Shown here in pieces: positions 23,463 to 34,987 of a stretch of DNA of 64,000 nt (position 1 is the first letter of the stretch; the number at the start of each line of letters is the position of its first letter). The notes under the pieces were generated by a model. It did no database searches. It was not told the DNA's origin and saw nothing but the letters and a program-made list of their open reading frames with translations. The stretch lies in assembly GCF_025698545.1 (NCBI RefSeq), contig NC_068567.1, forward strand, positions 744,001-808,000, given 5' to 3'. This stretch comes from Gossypium raimondii. Lineage: Eukaryota > Streptophyta > Magnoliopsida > Malvales > Malvaceae. A program made the translations under genes and the position numbers.

Positions 23463-23624
23463 GGGTAAATTACACTCAATGTCACTTAATTTTAAAAAAA
23501 TCATAAAATGATCATTGAATTATTCAAAAATTTTTATTTAAGTTAGTGACTTTTTATAATTTTTTAGGTTAGTGACCAAAATATAAAGTTACTAATCATT
23601 TAGCGACATTGGGTGTAATATACC
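23463..23624. mobile_element. Short MITE with TIRs (162 bp)
   Basis: The left end gggtaaattacactcaatg and the reversed right end ggtatattacacccaatg are inverted repeats. Related sequence occurs near 39,110-39,235 and 44,165-44,310 (gtgactttggatgt-type ends). Non-coding. Confidence 0.5.
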
Positions 23625-23771
23625 TTTTTCTTATTCAAATTCAGCAAAACAATAATCCAAATTCCTGTAGCTTAAAAAAACTCAAATTCATGTGTTAAAT
23701 AATCGAACTAAATTGGATTGATTTTTAGATTTCCTCCTACAAACCTGAATAGACGAGGCTCACTTGACCCA

Positions 23772-24000
23772 CGAGAATTGGCCCAATTCTAAGAATTAAT
23801 AAAGAAGTTGTCTATTTAAATATGAGAAATTAAACTGGTTCAATTCTAAGAAGTTGTCTACCTAAATATGAGAAATTAAACTCGCCCAATTCTAAGAATT
23901 GATGAAGAAGTTGTCTACTTAAATATGAGAAATAAACTGGCTTGATTCTAAGAATTGATGAAGAAGTTGTCTACTTAAATATGAGAAATTAAACTGATAA
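23772..24000 (+). repeat. Minisatellite, about four units of 46-66 bp
   Basis: Four imperfect copies of a unit containing attctaagaa, gaagttgtcta and aaatatgagaaat-aaact follow one another. A 31-base duplication (cttaattgtatatatgcttc) follows at 24,076-24,130. It lies in the LTR-like upstream region of F-box gene 6. Confidence 0.75.
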
Positions 24001-24658
24001 GATTATGTAAAGGGAATATGTAATATGATAAGATTTGATTTTGTAATTTAAGAGATTATGTAAATCGCTTAATTGTATATATGCTTCGATCTCATCCTTA
24101 ATTGTATATATGCTTCGATTTCATCCATCGATTTAATTCAATCTATATTGTTGATTTTAGGAAGTTCAATTATAAATAAAGAGTGTCCCCTCATGTTTCA
24201 CATATGAGTGCATTATTTTTTTGGGACTATTCTATTCTTTTGATCAGATTGTGACACTAATGTTCTAGCCGCGTGACACTTACATACTTCATACTTGATC
24301 AATCAATACAGGTATTAAATTTGCCGTTTACTTTGTATATGTATAACATTGCATATTGGGTAAATGTTAAGGGATCAATTTTGACATTTAAGCCTAAATT
24401 TTTGTATCTCTAGCCGTTTCTACAAAGCAAAGAGCTTTCTCTTTTTTCCTTCCACAAATCCAATCCGGTGGCTGTCACCGCCACCCACGGCCGCCGTCAG
24501 TGTTCTCAGCTCAGCTTCCCAGACCTCCTCTATTCTCAAGTCCCCAAACTTTGCTCCGAAGCCAGACATAAGCTAGTGAAGCCGAACCACAAAACAGAAG
24601 CGAAAAAGTTCCGGTTCCTATCGCCGGCCGTCGCACCGGTCTGTAGTTTTCTTATCTT

Positions 24659-26136
24659 ATGGCGATGTGTGTCGAAGACAGGATCAGTAATTTTCCTGAT
24701 CATATTCGTTGTCATATTTTGTCATTCCTCCCCATTAAAGCAGCAGTTCGAACCTCTATTATTTCAACCAAGTGGAGATACCTCTTTGCTTCAATTTCTA
24801 CCATTGAATTTGATCGTTATTTACTGCGTGGTTTGACCCACAGAAACGTTGACAGCTTCAAGAACTTTGTTGATAGGTTGTTGAAACTCCCCGATCAAGT
24901 AAGTTTAGATTGCTTTAGGCTACGTGATGGGATTTCATGCAATGATGGAGATCATGATTTTGATGTTTCTAGTTGGATATGTGCTGCACTGTGCCGTGGT
25001 GTTAAGGAAATCGATTTGGAACTACATAATCTTGGGGATGTTCCACCTGTTTTATTCACTTGCCACTCACTGGTGACACTGAGATTGGATGCAAGAGGTT
25101 GTAAGATTGAGGTCCCATCTCAGGTTTGTTTAGGGAATCTGAAGACTGTGCAGCTTATACACTGGGTACTTTTTCGGTGATGATTCCATTCATAGGTTAA
25201 TTTCCAATTGCCATGTCTTAGAAGATTTGGCTTTCATTGAATGTTTTGTTGAGAATGCAAGGGAGCTCCATATCCAAATTCCTTCGCTTAAGAGCTTGGT
25301 TTTACATTTTATTGCGAGACAAGACCGAGATTTAAACTATGCGGTGGTGATTGATGTTCCAAATCTTGTTTATTTTCGATATAATGCGGCAATAGTTGAA
25401 TGTTACAGTCATATGAAGTCCCTAGAAAAAGCCGATATTTGCATCTATGGCTTTCATTCCAATTTAAGCATTGATGCAACTCATCTTATTCAAGGAATTT
25501 GCAATGTACGGTATCTAAGTTTAAACATTCATGAAGTGGTTAGTAAACTTAGTATGTGTGTTTATTTTCCCTTTTAACGTTATATGGTATGACATTATAT
25601 AATAGTTCCAAGTTTTTGTGTGTGCAGATTTCCGGAACAAGTCGACTTCCTATATTTCACAACCTTATTGAATTCAAATTTTGTGGGAGAGAAACTTCGC
25701 TTGTGCAGTTTCTACATTGTGCGTCTAATCTAAAGACCCTTATCATCAAATTTCTGGTATGATGTTTTTGTCTAAGTACATGTGATTTATAAATTAAAAA
25801 AAATTGAAAGCATGTTTGAGATCACCTAAATTCACGGTACAAACCAAATAATTTTTCTTATTTTTTTCATGAGTTTAGGATTTTGAGAGAACTCGATGGA
25901 AAGCTTTAAGTATAGAAGTTCCTTCGTGTTTGTCCTTTCACCTTAAGGAGATTGAATTTTCATGCTTTGACACACATATGATTGAAATGGTTAATTATTT
26001 CTTGGATAATGCAATGGTTCTGGAAAAGCTCATAATAAGTATGGATCTCTTGACTTTGATACAGAAAGCAGAAGCAGCAACCAATTATTGAAGTTACTAA
26101 AGAGTTCAAATAAATGTCTGATTGAGATTTTGTAGT
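24659..26136 (+). pseudogene. F-box/LRR/FBD gene 6, pseudogene
   Basis: Exon 1 starts at 24,659 (MAMCVEDRISNFPDHI) and is open to 25,180, where it differs from its paralogues by a net four-base insertion (cttttTcggtgATGattcc region, about 25,168-25,185). The LRR sequence continues in another frame from 25,227. Exon 2 (25,628-25,756) is intact. Exon 3 (25,879-26,136) has a second frame change near 26,065-26,080. The first frame would encode a 173-aa F-box protein without most LRRs. It is related to genes 1 and 2 in its upstream region and leader. Confidence 0.82.
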
Positions 26137-27670
26137 ATCGAAATTATCAGATTATTGTGAAATGCAAATTCAGTTTTGAGTCAAAAGATTTTAATTTAAT
26201 AGGAGTTTGGATTTTTTTATTATTCCCAATAAGTTAAATAAAAGTTTCAAATAGTTCAATGATTAAAAGAATACTTTTGAATAGTTCAAATACCATTTTA
26301 GAACTTTTCAAAATTTAATAACTAAAATGTATAGTGACTTTGGATGTAATTTATACAAAACCAAATCGGGTACCAATAAGTTCTAACCATAACATAAAAT
26401 AGTATCAAGAGGCCCTTCTATTGTAAGGTAACATCGACAAGAGGCTGAAAATCCTTGCCAAAAATTGAACTGATTGAGGTATTGGCCCAAAGATAAAAGG
26501 TTGAATCGATTAACCCGTGAACTGAAACAACTAATCAAGCTTAGAAAAATCGGTGAACTAGTTGAATTGTTTTTCTCTATTTTTTAAATAATTTATTTTT
26601 ATTTTTGAATTTTTAATAAATTTTAAATATATATAAATTAATATATATATGGAGGTACTTAAATTTGACAATTTGTATATATTTGGTAGTTAACTTTTTA
26701 ACCTAATTGATATCTAAACTTGAAAAGCCATAACATTGTTAAAATACATTGATGACCAATAACATGATAATATATGATATTATCATATTTTAACACGTGA
26801 CAAAAATAAAATATTTAAAATTTATAAATAAAAATTACCACGTATCAAAATATATGAAACTACACTACCACATGTCCTAATGATATTGGTCATTAGTATC
26901 ACGTAATAAAGTACTCAAAAATAAATTTAATTAAAAAAATAGAAACCCAGCAAGCAGCATACGCTGGGATCTATTGCTAGTAATAATTAAACAACCATTT
27001 CACAATACCATCTCTGTTTTGTTTCTTGCATGCTTGTTCGTTGACTTGCTTTCTTGACTACTGGGAACCAGGAATGACCGAAGCCATAGAGGTGGCTTTG
27101 TCCAAGGCTATCTCTATCATCGAACACCTCTCCAATCCAGTTGATACTTTAAAGTTTTAGTCATCCTTGATGAAACCAATGCTGGTAAGTTCCTAAAATT
27201 TTGTTCTTGTTTTTCCCTTGTCAGAAAATCTTTTGTTCAAAAGCCATGTTCTTTTCCAAAAAGTAGATTAATTGTATGTTTCTGTACCTTATATGCATAA
27301 TCTTTGCTTTGTCTTTTGTTTCAGTTTTGTGGGGGCAACAAATTATTATTAGCTTGTATTCAGCTTTTTGAAGAACCTGAGAAGTTGACTTAGGAACTAA
27401 TATGGACTGGTTGAACCAACAAATGGTTGAAATGGAATTTTTATTTTGAAAACTTTGGTCAAAACCTTACTAGTTCAAACAGTTGTTTTAGGTTCTGTAA
27501 ACTGATTCGTTGTTCGATTTGTATCCGAAAATCTGCCTATTCTTATAATGTCTCGTTATAGTTTTAGTCCAATGAACATATAGTTGATAAATCTTTTGTT
27601 TTTATACCATGTTTAAGCACAAACGTTGCTGACATGGATCACGTTTTTGTTTGAAGTTGTTTGAGATTAG
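26137..27670. other. Spacer with decayed unit sequence, before the RPL5 fragment
   Basis: It holds a shortened copy of the gaagataaaggttg block (26,455-26,600) and AT-rich repeat sequence (26,600-26,950). A 28-codon open frame at 27,074-27,160 (MTEAIEVALSKAISII) precedes a possible splice donor (gtaagttcc near 27,186). I do not recognise it and it may be an exon of the DNA that brought in the RPL5 fragment. Confidence 0.45.
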
Positions 27671-28697
27671 AGCAACAAAGATATCACTGCACAAATAATT
27701 TCTGCTAACATTTCTGGTGGTATGGTTCTTGCTTCCGCTTACTCACACGAGCTTCCTTGTTATGGACTTGAAGTCGGTCTTACAAACTATGCTGCAGGTA
27801 ATGTTACTTATTTCACCTGGATTGTGCATTGATAAATCAGTTTCGTGTCATATGGCTTCTTCTTTTTTGGTATATTTGGCCAGCTTATTGCACTGGATTA
27901 CTTTTGGGAAACCGTGTCCTTAACTTACTTGAAATGGACGATGAATATCGAGGCAGACTGGAGGTATTATACATATACGATCATGCTACCGTATATCTGG
28001 TTTATTTCGCATAGTTTCTTTATTGAAGGTTTGTATATTTCTAGGCCACCGGAGAGGATTTCTCGGTTGAACCAACTGACACAAGGAGGCCTTTTCGAGC
28101 TGTCCTCGATGTTGGACTGATCAGGACAGCAACTGGAAACCATGTTTTTGATGCACTAAAGGTATCATAAAAATCGAATTGCAAGTTTACCTGTTTTAGG
28201 TAAGGCTGTTGGGTGTTGGCTTATTGGTGTGATTCAGAGTGATCATTTCATTTCATTTTTGTTGCGAACTGTTCACTTTTGTAACATGATCGTTGTTAGT
28301 TTGTACCGTTTTCCATTAGTATTTCGGCGTGTAGCTTTCCTTTGAGTTACCCTTTTCTTTTTAAGCTTGGATGGGGCTAAGGAGACCACTTCATAGCTGA
28401 AATATTTATGCATGCCTTTTAAGCATTCAATTTTCAATTTTCGATTTTGGCCTAGAGTTCAATCGTTATTGTTAGTTTGTACTGTTTCCCACTAGTATTT
28501 CCGTGTATAGCTTTCCTTTGAGTTACCCTTTTCCTTGTATGCTTGGATCGGGCTAAGGAGACCACTTCATAGCTGAAATATTTATGCGTGCGATCAACTT
28601 GAAGAAGCTGACGTATGAGGAAAGGAAAGCTAAGTTGATTGAACGATTACACACACTTAATGCCGCTGCCGGTGCGGATTCCGAAGACGATGATTGA
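27671..28697 (+). pseudogene. Partial 60S ribosomal protein L5 (uL18) gene
   Basis: Three consecutive exons of RPL5 are present with proper splice sites and open frame: 27,671-27,797 ([15 protein letters not shown], then [16 protein letters not shown]), 27,884-27,963 ([23 protein letters not shown]) and 28,045-28,161 ([16 protein letters not shown], ending HVFDALK). The C-terminal exon tail is at 28,593-28,697 ([30 protein letters not shown], stop). The start and the exons between GALKG and the C-terminus are missing. RPL5 binds 5S rRNA in the large ribosomal subunit. Retained introns show that this is a genomic fragment, not a retrocopy. Between the last two exons an imperfect duplication (28,297-28,415 and 28,472-28,588) marks rearrangement. 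Very likely non-functional. Confidence 0.85.
28297..28588 (+). repeat. Imperfect tandem duplication inside the RPL5 fragment
   Basis: Two ~115-base copies (about 28,297-28,415 and 28,472-28,588) share ttagtttgta, agctttcctttgagttaccc and ggctaaggagaccacttcat. They differ by scattered substitutions, so the duplication is old. Confidence 0.75.
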
Positions 28698-28739
28698 ATG
28701 TAGGATGCTGATTTCAAAAATACTGAACTTGTTTACCTG

Positions 28740-29270
28740 CTTTTAGTCAAATCAGGGGTGGTGGTGATGTTCCATTATCTTCAAACATCAGTTCATCACA
28801 GAGAGGCTAAATTCCTGTATTCTAACAGGTTAAATCCCAAAGTTCTCAAACCTTCATCTTCAATGGCCTGTCTTGAATCAAAGTTAGTTGCCTGTAACAG
28901 GAACAATGGAAGTCTTCTTTGATGCTTATAAGAATGTACAAATCTCCATAGCTTGATGTTCCTTTTCTCTAATAGCTTCTTCTGTAATGTATATCACTTC
29001 AAACATATGTGTATCTCCTTGAATTGAAATGATAAACAAGAAGAAACTTCTCTTGGTAAAGCCTTCAATCGAGTTTACGCAACAGCCTAAGCTCATGTGC
29101 GAAAAGAAGAGAAATGTTATACGGTTTGTAATATGAATTTTGATGATCTCGAACATGTTTTTCATTTCTTTTTAAGTTTATCGTAATTGTAAATATAATC
29201 GACACTAAACTAACTAATTGCTTGTAACGAATACGAATACTTGAATCAAACTTTATACAGATCGATAATA
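28740..29270 (-). pseudogene. Antisense F-box 3' end relic (intron 2, exon 3, flank) upstream of gene 7
   Basis: Read on the minus strand, 29,270 to 28,740 gives F-box intron 2, the acceptor and start of exon 3 (catgagcttaggctgttgcg near 29,080-29,100), decayed exon 3, and then the plastid-protein-like 3' flank. Exon 3 has lost its frame. The same block lies at 34,020-34,510 and 37,430-37,870. It sits head to tail against the plus-strand gene, so the promoter region of gene 7 is itself F-box sequence in reverse. Confidence 0.7.
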
Positions 29271-29761
29271 AGTATCTTCAGATTAAGCACAGATATCATG
29301 TCTTGTTCATTTCCTCTGGAGATGATGGGGCTTACATACTTCTTACTTGATCAGTCAAGAAAAGACATGAAAGAATAGTACAGGTATTAAATATGAGATT
29401 TACTTTGTATATGTATTATATTGCAGATTGGGTAAAAGTTAAGGGACCAATTTTGATATTAACCTTAAATCTTATATAAAGGTATGGAAATACGAAATTA
29501 CTTGTCTCTTTCCACATTTAACACTAATTTTTTGCATCACTAGCCTTTCTACGAAAGCAAAGACATTTCTCTTTCTTCACCGCCACTCACGGCCGCCGTC
29601 AGCGTTCTCAGCTCGGCTTCCCAGACCTCCTCTATACTCAAGTCTTCAAAGTTTGCTCCGAACCCAGACATAAGCTAGTGAAGCCGAACCACAAAACAAA
29701 AGCGAAAAACACTCCGGTTCCTATCGCCGGCCGTCGAACAGGTCTGTAGTTTTCTTATCTT

Positions 29762-31309
29762 ATGGCGATGTGTGTGGAAGACAGGATCAGTAGTTTCCCT
29801 GATCATATTCTTTGTCATATTTTGTCATTCCTTCCCATCGAAGAAGCAGTTCGAACCTCTATTATTTCAACCAAGTGGAGATACCTCTTTGCTTCAATTT
29901 CTACCATTAAATTTGATGGTTATTTAATTAGTGGTTTGACTGAAAGAAATCTTGACAGTTTCAAGAACTTTGTTGATAGGTTATTGAAATTCCCCGATCA
30001 GGTAAGTTTAGATTGCTTTAGGCTAAATGATATTATTTCATGGAATGATGAAGATCATAATTTTGATGTTTCTGATTGGATATGTGCTGCACTGTGCCGT
30101 GGTGTTAAGGAAATTGATTTGGACTTAGAGAATCTTGGGGATATTTTACCAGCTCTTTTATTCACTTGCCACTCACTGGTGACGCTGAAATTGGTTGCAG
30201 TAGGTTCTGAGATTAAGGTCCCATCTGACGTTTGTTTAGGGAATCTGAAGACTTTGCAGCTTATAAACTCGGAATTTGTAGGTGATTCCATTCATAGGTT
30301 AATTTCGAATTGCCATGTCTTAGAAGATTTGGCTTTTATTAATTGTGATTTTGAATATTTGCGTGAGGAGGTCAATATCCAAAGTCCTTCGCTTAAGAGA
30401 TTGGTTTTAGTTTTTGATCTTGTAGAATTCGAAAATATAGATTATGTGGTGGTGATTAATGCTCCAAATCTTGTTTATTTTCAATATACTGATACAGTAG
30501 TTAAAGGCTATACTTTGACTAACATGAAGTGTCTAGAAAAAGCCCATATTAACATCTGGGAAAGTGATTCCATTGATTGTGAAACAAGTGCAACTCATCT
30601 TATTCAAGGACTTCGCAATGTGCGGTTTCTAAGTTTAACCACTGATGAAGCGGTTAGTAAACTTAGCATTCATGTGTGATTTTCCTTCTAACGTTATACA
30701 ATTTAACATTATATAATAGCTCCAAGTTTTTGTCTGTGCAGATTTTCCTAACAAATCGACTTCCTATATTTCACAACCTTATTGAATTCGAATATGATAG
30801 TCATGGTTTTGATGGGATAGAAACTTGGCTTGTGGAGTTTCTACATTGTGCGCCTAATCTAGAGACACTTACCCTCAATTTTCCGGTATGAAGTCTGTGT
30901 CTAAGTTCGTGTGTATTCGTTGCAGTTGATTGTTTTAGTGTCAGTTACATCCACAGTTATGATAAAGTTAAAAGAAATCGAAAGCATGTTCGAGATCACC
31001 TAAATTCATGGTACAAACCAAATAACTTTTCTTCTTTTTTCATGAGTTTAGGATGTTGCAGGAACTCGACGGAAGGCTTTACCTATAGAAGTTCCTTCTT
31101 GTTTGTCATTTCATCTAAAGGAGATTGAAATTTCATGCTTTGAGACACATATAATTGAAATGGTTAGTTATTTCTTGGATAATGCAATGGTTTTGGAAAA
31201 TCTCATAATCAAAATGAAGGGCATGACTGTGACACAGAAAACGAAAGTCATCAACCAATTATTGCAGTTACTAAAGAGTTCAAAGAAATGTCTAATTGTG
31301 ATTTTGTAG
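29762..31309 (+). CDS. F-box/LRR/FBD protein, gene 7 (intact, 437 aa)
   Basis: Exons 29,762-30,673, 30,742-30,885 and 31,052-31,309 join in phase 0 to 437 aa. The F-box is at about residues 5-50 (EDRISSFPDHI, ILSFLPIEEAVR), followed by LRRs (LISNCHVLEDLAFINC, NAPNLVYFQYTD) and a FBD-type end (SCLSFHLKEIEISCF, NAMVLENLIIK, SSKKCLIVIL). An in-frame TAG 15 bases upstream fixes the start. A tatataaa box lies near 29,471, about 290 bases before ATG. No internal deletion or duplication is seen, so this and gene 8 are the best-preserved members. SCF substrate receptor by family; target unknown. Confidence 0.87.
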
Positions 31310-32375
31310 TACTGTTTTATATTATGGTTAGAACTTATCAGTGTCTGGTTTGGTTTTGTATAGATGTGTTGTTTGTAATATATATTTCACTGTTAATATC
31401 CGATACATTCACTAATCGCAATAGACTATACCTGATGGTTGGTTTATATGTATGTGTGTATGTATACTTGTGTATATAATGTATTTTAGCCGAAAGTAGC
31501 CTTTGAAATTGATATGTAGCCCCATGATTGGCAAAATAGAAACATATTTTAATTTGTAAGAAACAATCGTATGATATGCGTTACGCAACAAGCTCCGACA
31601 GGAAGAATATCAGATTGATTTGGAGCTATTTTAGAACAAGAAAAAGGGGAGCACTCTAGTTATGTGGATTTGTACATTCTTACCAACAGCAAAGAAGGCT
31701 TCCATTGTTCCTGTTATAGGCTAGCTTTGGTTCAACACGGGCCATTGAAGATGAAGGTTTGAGACCTTGAGATTTTAGCCTGCTAGAATACAGGAATTTA
31801 GCTTTCCTAGGACTGAAATGATGTTTAAATGATGCTTGCGCCTTACAGGTCAGTCAGTGTTGAACATTTTTTGAAGGCTTTTGAATGGTCAGATTCTTGT
31901 GAAATGCAAATTCGGTTGAGTCAAAATATTTTAATTTAATGGGGGTTTGGATATTTTTTTTTTTTTGCATCTATGTGGCTGAAAATTATAAATTTTATAA
32001 TCTAATCCATCTTTCTTCTCTTATTTGCTAGCAACTTTTGATGTATATATGGTGTTCTTGTGATTGAATGTCACAAATATGCTAGCAACTTGTGATTTTA
32101 TAAAAAAATTAAATAATTTAATGATTATTTTATAATTTTTAAAAATTTAATGATTAAAATGTATATTTACTAAAAATTTAGTAAGCTGGGATGTAGTTAA
32201 AACCAAATGAGGTACCAATAAGTTTTAACCATATCATAAAATAGTACCAAGAAACCCCTTCAGTGTAACATAACACCAGTGTAACATAACATCGACAAGA
32301 GGCTGAAGATCTGCCAATCAAATTTTGCTCTAATACGCTCCCATAATATTCACAGCATAATGACGGAAATTTCTT
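31310..32375. other. Spacer after F-box gene 7
   Basis: Holds the gene-7-type 3' flank (tatgtatgtgtg run near 31,450) and a decayed antisense plastid-protein-like exon (31,660-31,860). A junction near 31,890 joins to gene-1-type 3' flank (cagattcttgtgaaatgcaaattcgg). No gene is visible. Confidence 0.6.
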
Positions 32376-32688
32376 GGTAGAAGTATCATCAAGGCCTTTT
32401 TACTAAGAGTTAAATTGTATTTTCTTCTTTTATTTAAAAAATAAGTAAATTAATCTTGTTATATTAGATCAAAAAGCATATTGGTTATTTTGTTAAAAAT
32501 ATCATCCCTTTGCTGACGACTTATAAGAATCAATTTTTAATAGTAGGAATGAATGATAAATGAAAATTTAATAAAAAGACCAATTTACTTTTTAATTTAA
32601 CATGTAAGAACAAATTTACTTATTTTTTAAGTAAAGGGTCAAAATACAATCTAACTCTTGGTAAAAACGCCTTGATAATACTTTTCCC
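32376..32688. mobile_element. MULE-like MITE, old copy (313 bp)
   Basis: The left end ggtagaagtatcatcaaggcc and the right end ccttgataatacttttccc are inverted repeats of the family found intact in the MPK6 introns (40,627-40,986 and 42,732-43,079). The same insertion point, with the MITE cut short, is seen in the spacers near 3,718, 7,167, 9,410 and 32,376, so it predates the unit duplications. Confidence 0.65.
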
Positions 32689-32699
32689 AAATTAATTTT

Positions 32700-33515
32700 G
32701 AGATGATATTTTGACAGAAGAATGCACCAGAAGTCCAGAGATGAAGATGAGAGTTGATATTATCAACACTGACAGACCTGTAAGGCGCAAGCTTTGGTGT
32801 CAATGGTGTGAGTTCTATAGTCAAATTAAGGGATCTTCAAACATGATTTCATTCCTAGAGAATCTAAATTCCAGTATTCTGGCAGGCTAAAATCTAAAGT
32901 TCTCAAACCTTCATTTCCAATGGCCTGTGCTGAATCAAAGCTAGCCTACAACAGGAACACTGGAAGCGTAGTCTTTCTTTTGGTTACAATACATATATAT
33001 ATTTATGCATATAATTTTATTTGAATTACTTGGTAACTGCAATAATTGTTTGCAGACTTTCCATTACCGTCTCCCAGACAGGGTTCACATCCTTATCATG
33101 AGCTTTTCCAGTACCATTGCATTATCAAAGAAATAAGTAATCATTTCAAACAAACAAGAAGGAACTTGTATAGGTAAAACCTTCCATGGAGTTTCCACAC
33201 CATCCTAAACTCATGAAAAAAGTGATTTGGTTTGTACCATGAAGTAAAGGTGATCTCGAACATGCTTTTGGTTTCTTCTAAGTGTGAGGGTAAGTGTCAT
33301 GGCAAGTAAATGAAAGAGCTGGTGAAGTGAGAACATCCCCAATATTAGCTAAATGTAAATCACTTTCCTTAACATCTTGGCACAAGGCAGTCATTCCAAG
33401 AAATCCCATCACTCAGCCTAAGTCAATCTGAACTTACCTGATTGGGGGATTTCAATAACCTATCAACAAAGTTGTTGAAGCTGCTAACATTTCTGTCAGT
33501 CAAACTTCAATGCGT
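32700..33515 (-). pseudogene. Inverted F-box pseudogene (exon 1 and exon 3 parts) with its 3' flank
   Basis: On the minus strand, 33,515-33,290 matches the middle of F-box exon 1 (from LTDRNV to about FTCH), with several frame breaks. It then jumps into late intron 2 and exon 3 (33,215-33,030), followed by the antisense-exon flank (32,960-32,740). Exon 2 and the F-box motif itself are absent. This is a whole unit in reverse orientation between genes 7 and 8. Confidence 0.75.
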
Positions 33516-33537
33516 TGCTATCATATTCCTTATTGCA

Positions 33538-33955
33538 GGAGGTGGAGCAGGATCAATATGGTCGCATTACAACATGTAAGATGAATGATTTAGTTCATGA
33601 TCTTGCAAATCCATTTCTCATATTAGACAAGAAAATGTTGTTAATGGGGTGAGATTGTGGCACTCTTTGTTCTTCGAGTCTAGCTCCATCCGTGCTGTAA
33701 GGGACTTCAAAAGCTTACGAGTTCTTATTTTTTGTGAGTCTCCTTGTCACTCTCTATTGGCAGGCTAAAGCATTTAAGGTACTTTGAGATTTCAAGAACT
33801 TACATATGTAGATTACCAAAGTCATCGGGCAGCTCTACCATTTGCAGACATTCAAGATTATTTGGTTATCAAGGGTGCTTGCCTCAAGGGACGGAACTAC
33901 TTCTTCCAGTTACTAACCAATTTGGTCTGTTCTGCTTGAACTATGTAAGGTGACA
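33538..33955 (+). pseudogene. CNL-type NBS-LRR resistance gene fragment
   Basis: Broken frames encode the end of the NB-ARC domain (QYGRITTCKMNDLVHDLA, where MND stands at the MHD position) and the first LRRs (SFKSLRVLIF, IGRLKHLRYFEISRTY, RLPKS). These are typical of plant CC-NBS-LRR immune receptors. The fragment lacks the P-loop and most LRRs and is out of frame in places. It lies divergently to the inverted F-box relic, the same relative layout as the antisense CNL relics in the other spacers, so it is part of the ancestral unit. Confidence 0.75.
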
Positions 33956-34019
33956 TCCAATCATCCATGTCGTAATAAACTGACCAACCTGTGAAGCACA
34001 AGCATTGGTGGTGTGAGTT

Positions 34020-34510
34020 CCATAGTCAAATCAGGGGTGGTGATGTCCCAGTAGCTTCAAACATCAATTCATCACAGAGAGGCTAAATTTCAGTATTCTA
34101 AGAGGCTAAATCCCAAAGTTCTCAAACCTTCATTTTCAATCGCCTGTCTTAAACCAAAGTTAGTAGTAGCCCTTAACAGGAACAATGGAAGCCTTCTTTG
34201 CTGCTTATAAGAATGTACAAATCTCCATAGCTTGATGTTCCTTTTCTCTTACAGCTTCTTGTGTAATGTATATAATATCAAACATATGTGCATCTCCTTG
34301 AATTGAAATGATAAACAAGAAGAAACTTCTCTTGGTAAACCCTTCAATATAGTTTTCCCAACAGCCCAAGCTCATGAGAAAAAAGAAGAAAAATGTTATC
34401 TGGTTTGTAACATGGATTTAGGTGATCTCGAACAGGTTTCCATTTCTTTTTAAGTTTATCCTAATTGTGAATATAACTGACACTAAGCCAATCAATGGAT
34501 CGCTGATAAG
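34020..34510 (-). pseudogene. Antisense F-box 3' end relic upstream of gene 8
   Basis: Second copy of the 28,740-29,270 block: on the minus strand it reads intron 2 (gataaacttaaaaagaaat), exon 3 start (catgagcttgggctgttgg near 34,360), decayed exon 3, and antisense-exon flank. No usable frame. Confidence 0.7.
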
Positions 34511-34987
34511 TATATTTAGATTAGGCACACATATCACGTCTTGTTCATTTCTTCTGGAGATGATGGGGCTTACATACTTCATACTTGATCAATCAAGAAA
34601 AGACATGAAAGAATAGTACAGGTATTAAATATGACATTTACTTTGTATATGTATTATATTGCACATTGGATAAAAGTTAAGGGACCATTTTTGATATTAA
34701 CCTTAAATTTTATATAAAGGTACGGGAAAACGAAAATAGTCATCTCTTTTCACATTTAACACTAAATTTTTGTATCCCTAGCTGCTTCTACGAAAGCATT
34801 CTTCACAGCCACTCACGACGGTCGTCAGCTTTCGCAGCTCAGCTTCCCGGACCTCCTCTATACCCAAGTCTTCAAAGTTTGCTCAGAAGCCAGACATAAG
34901 CTAGTGAAGCTGAACCACAAAACAAAAGGGAAAAACAATCCGGTTCCTATCGCCGGCCGTCGGACAGGTCTGTAGTTTTCTTACCTT

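Noticed and set aside
24468-24836. Open frame overlapping the start of F-box gene 6
   Set aside because: It is a different reading frame of the leader and first exon, and does not correspond to any conserved protein in the paralogues.
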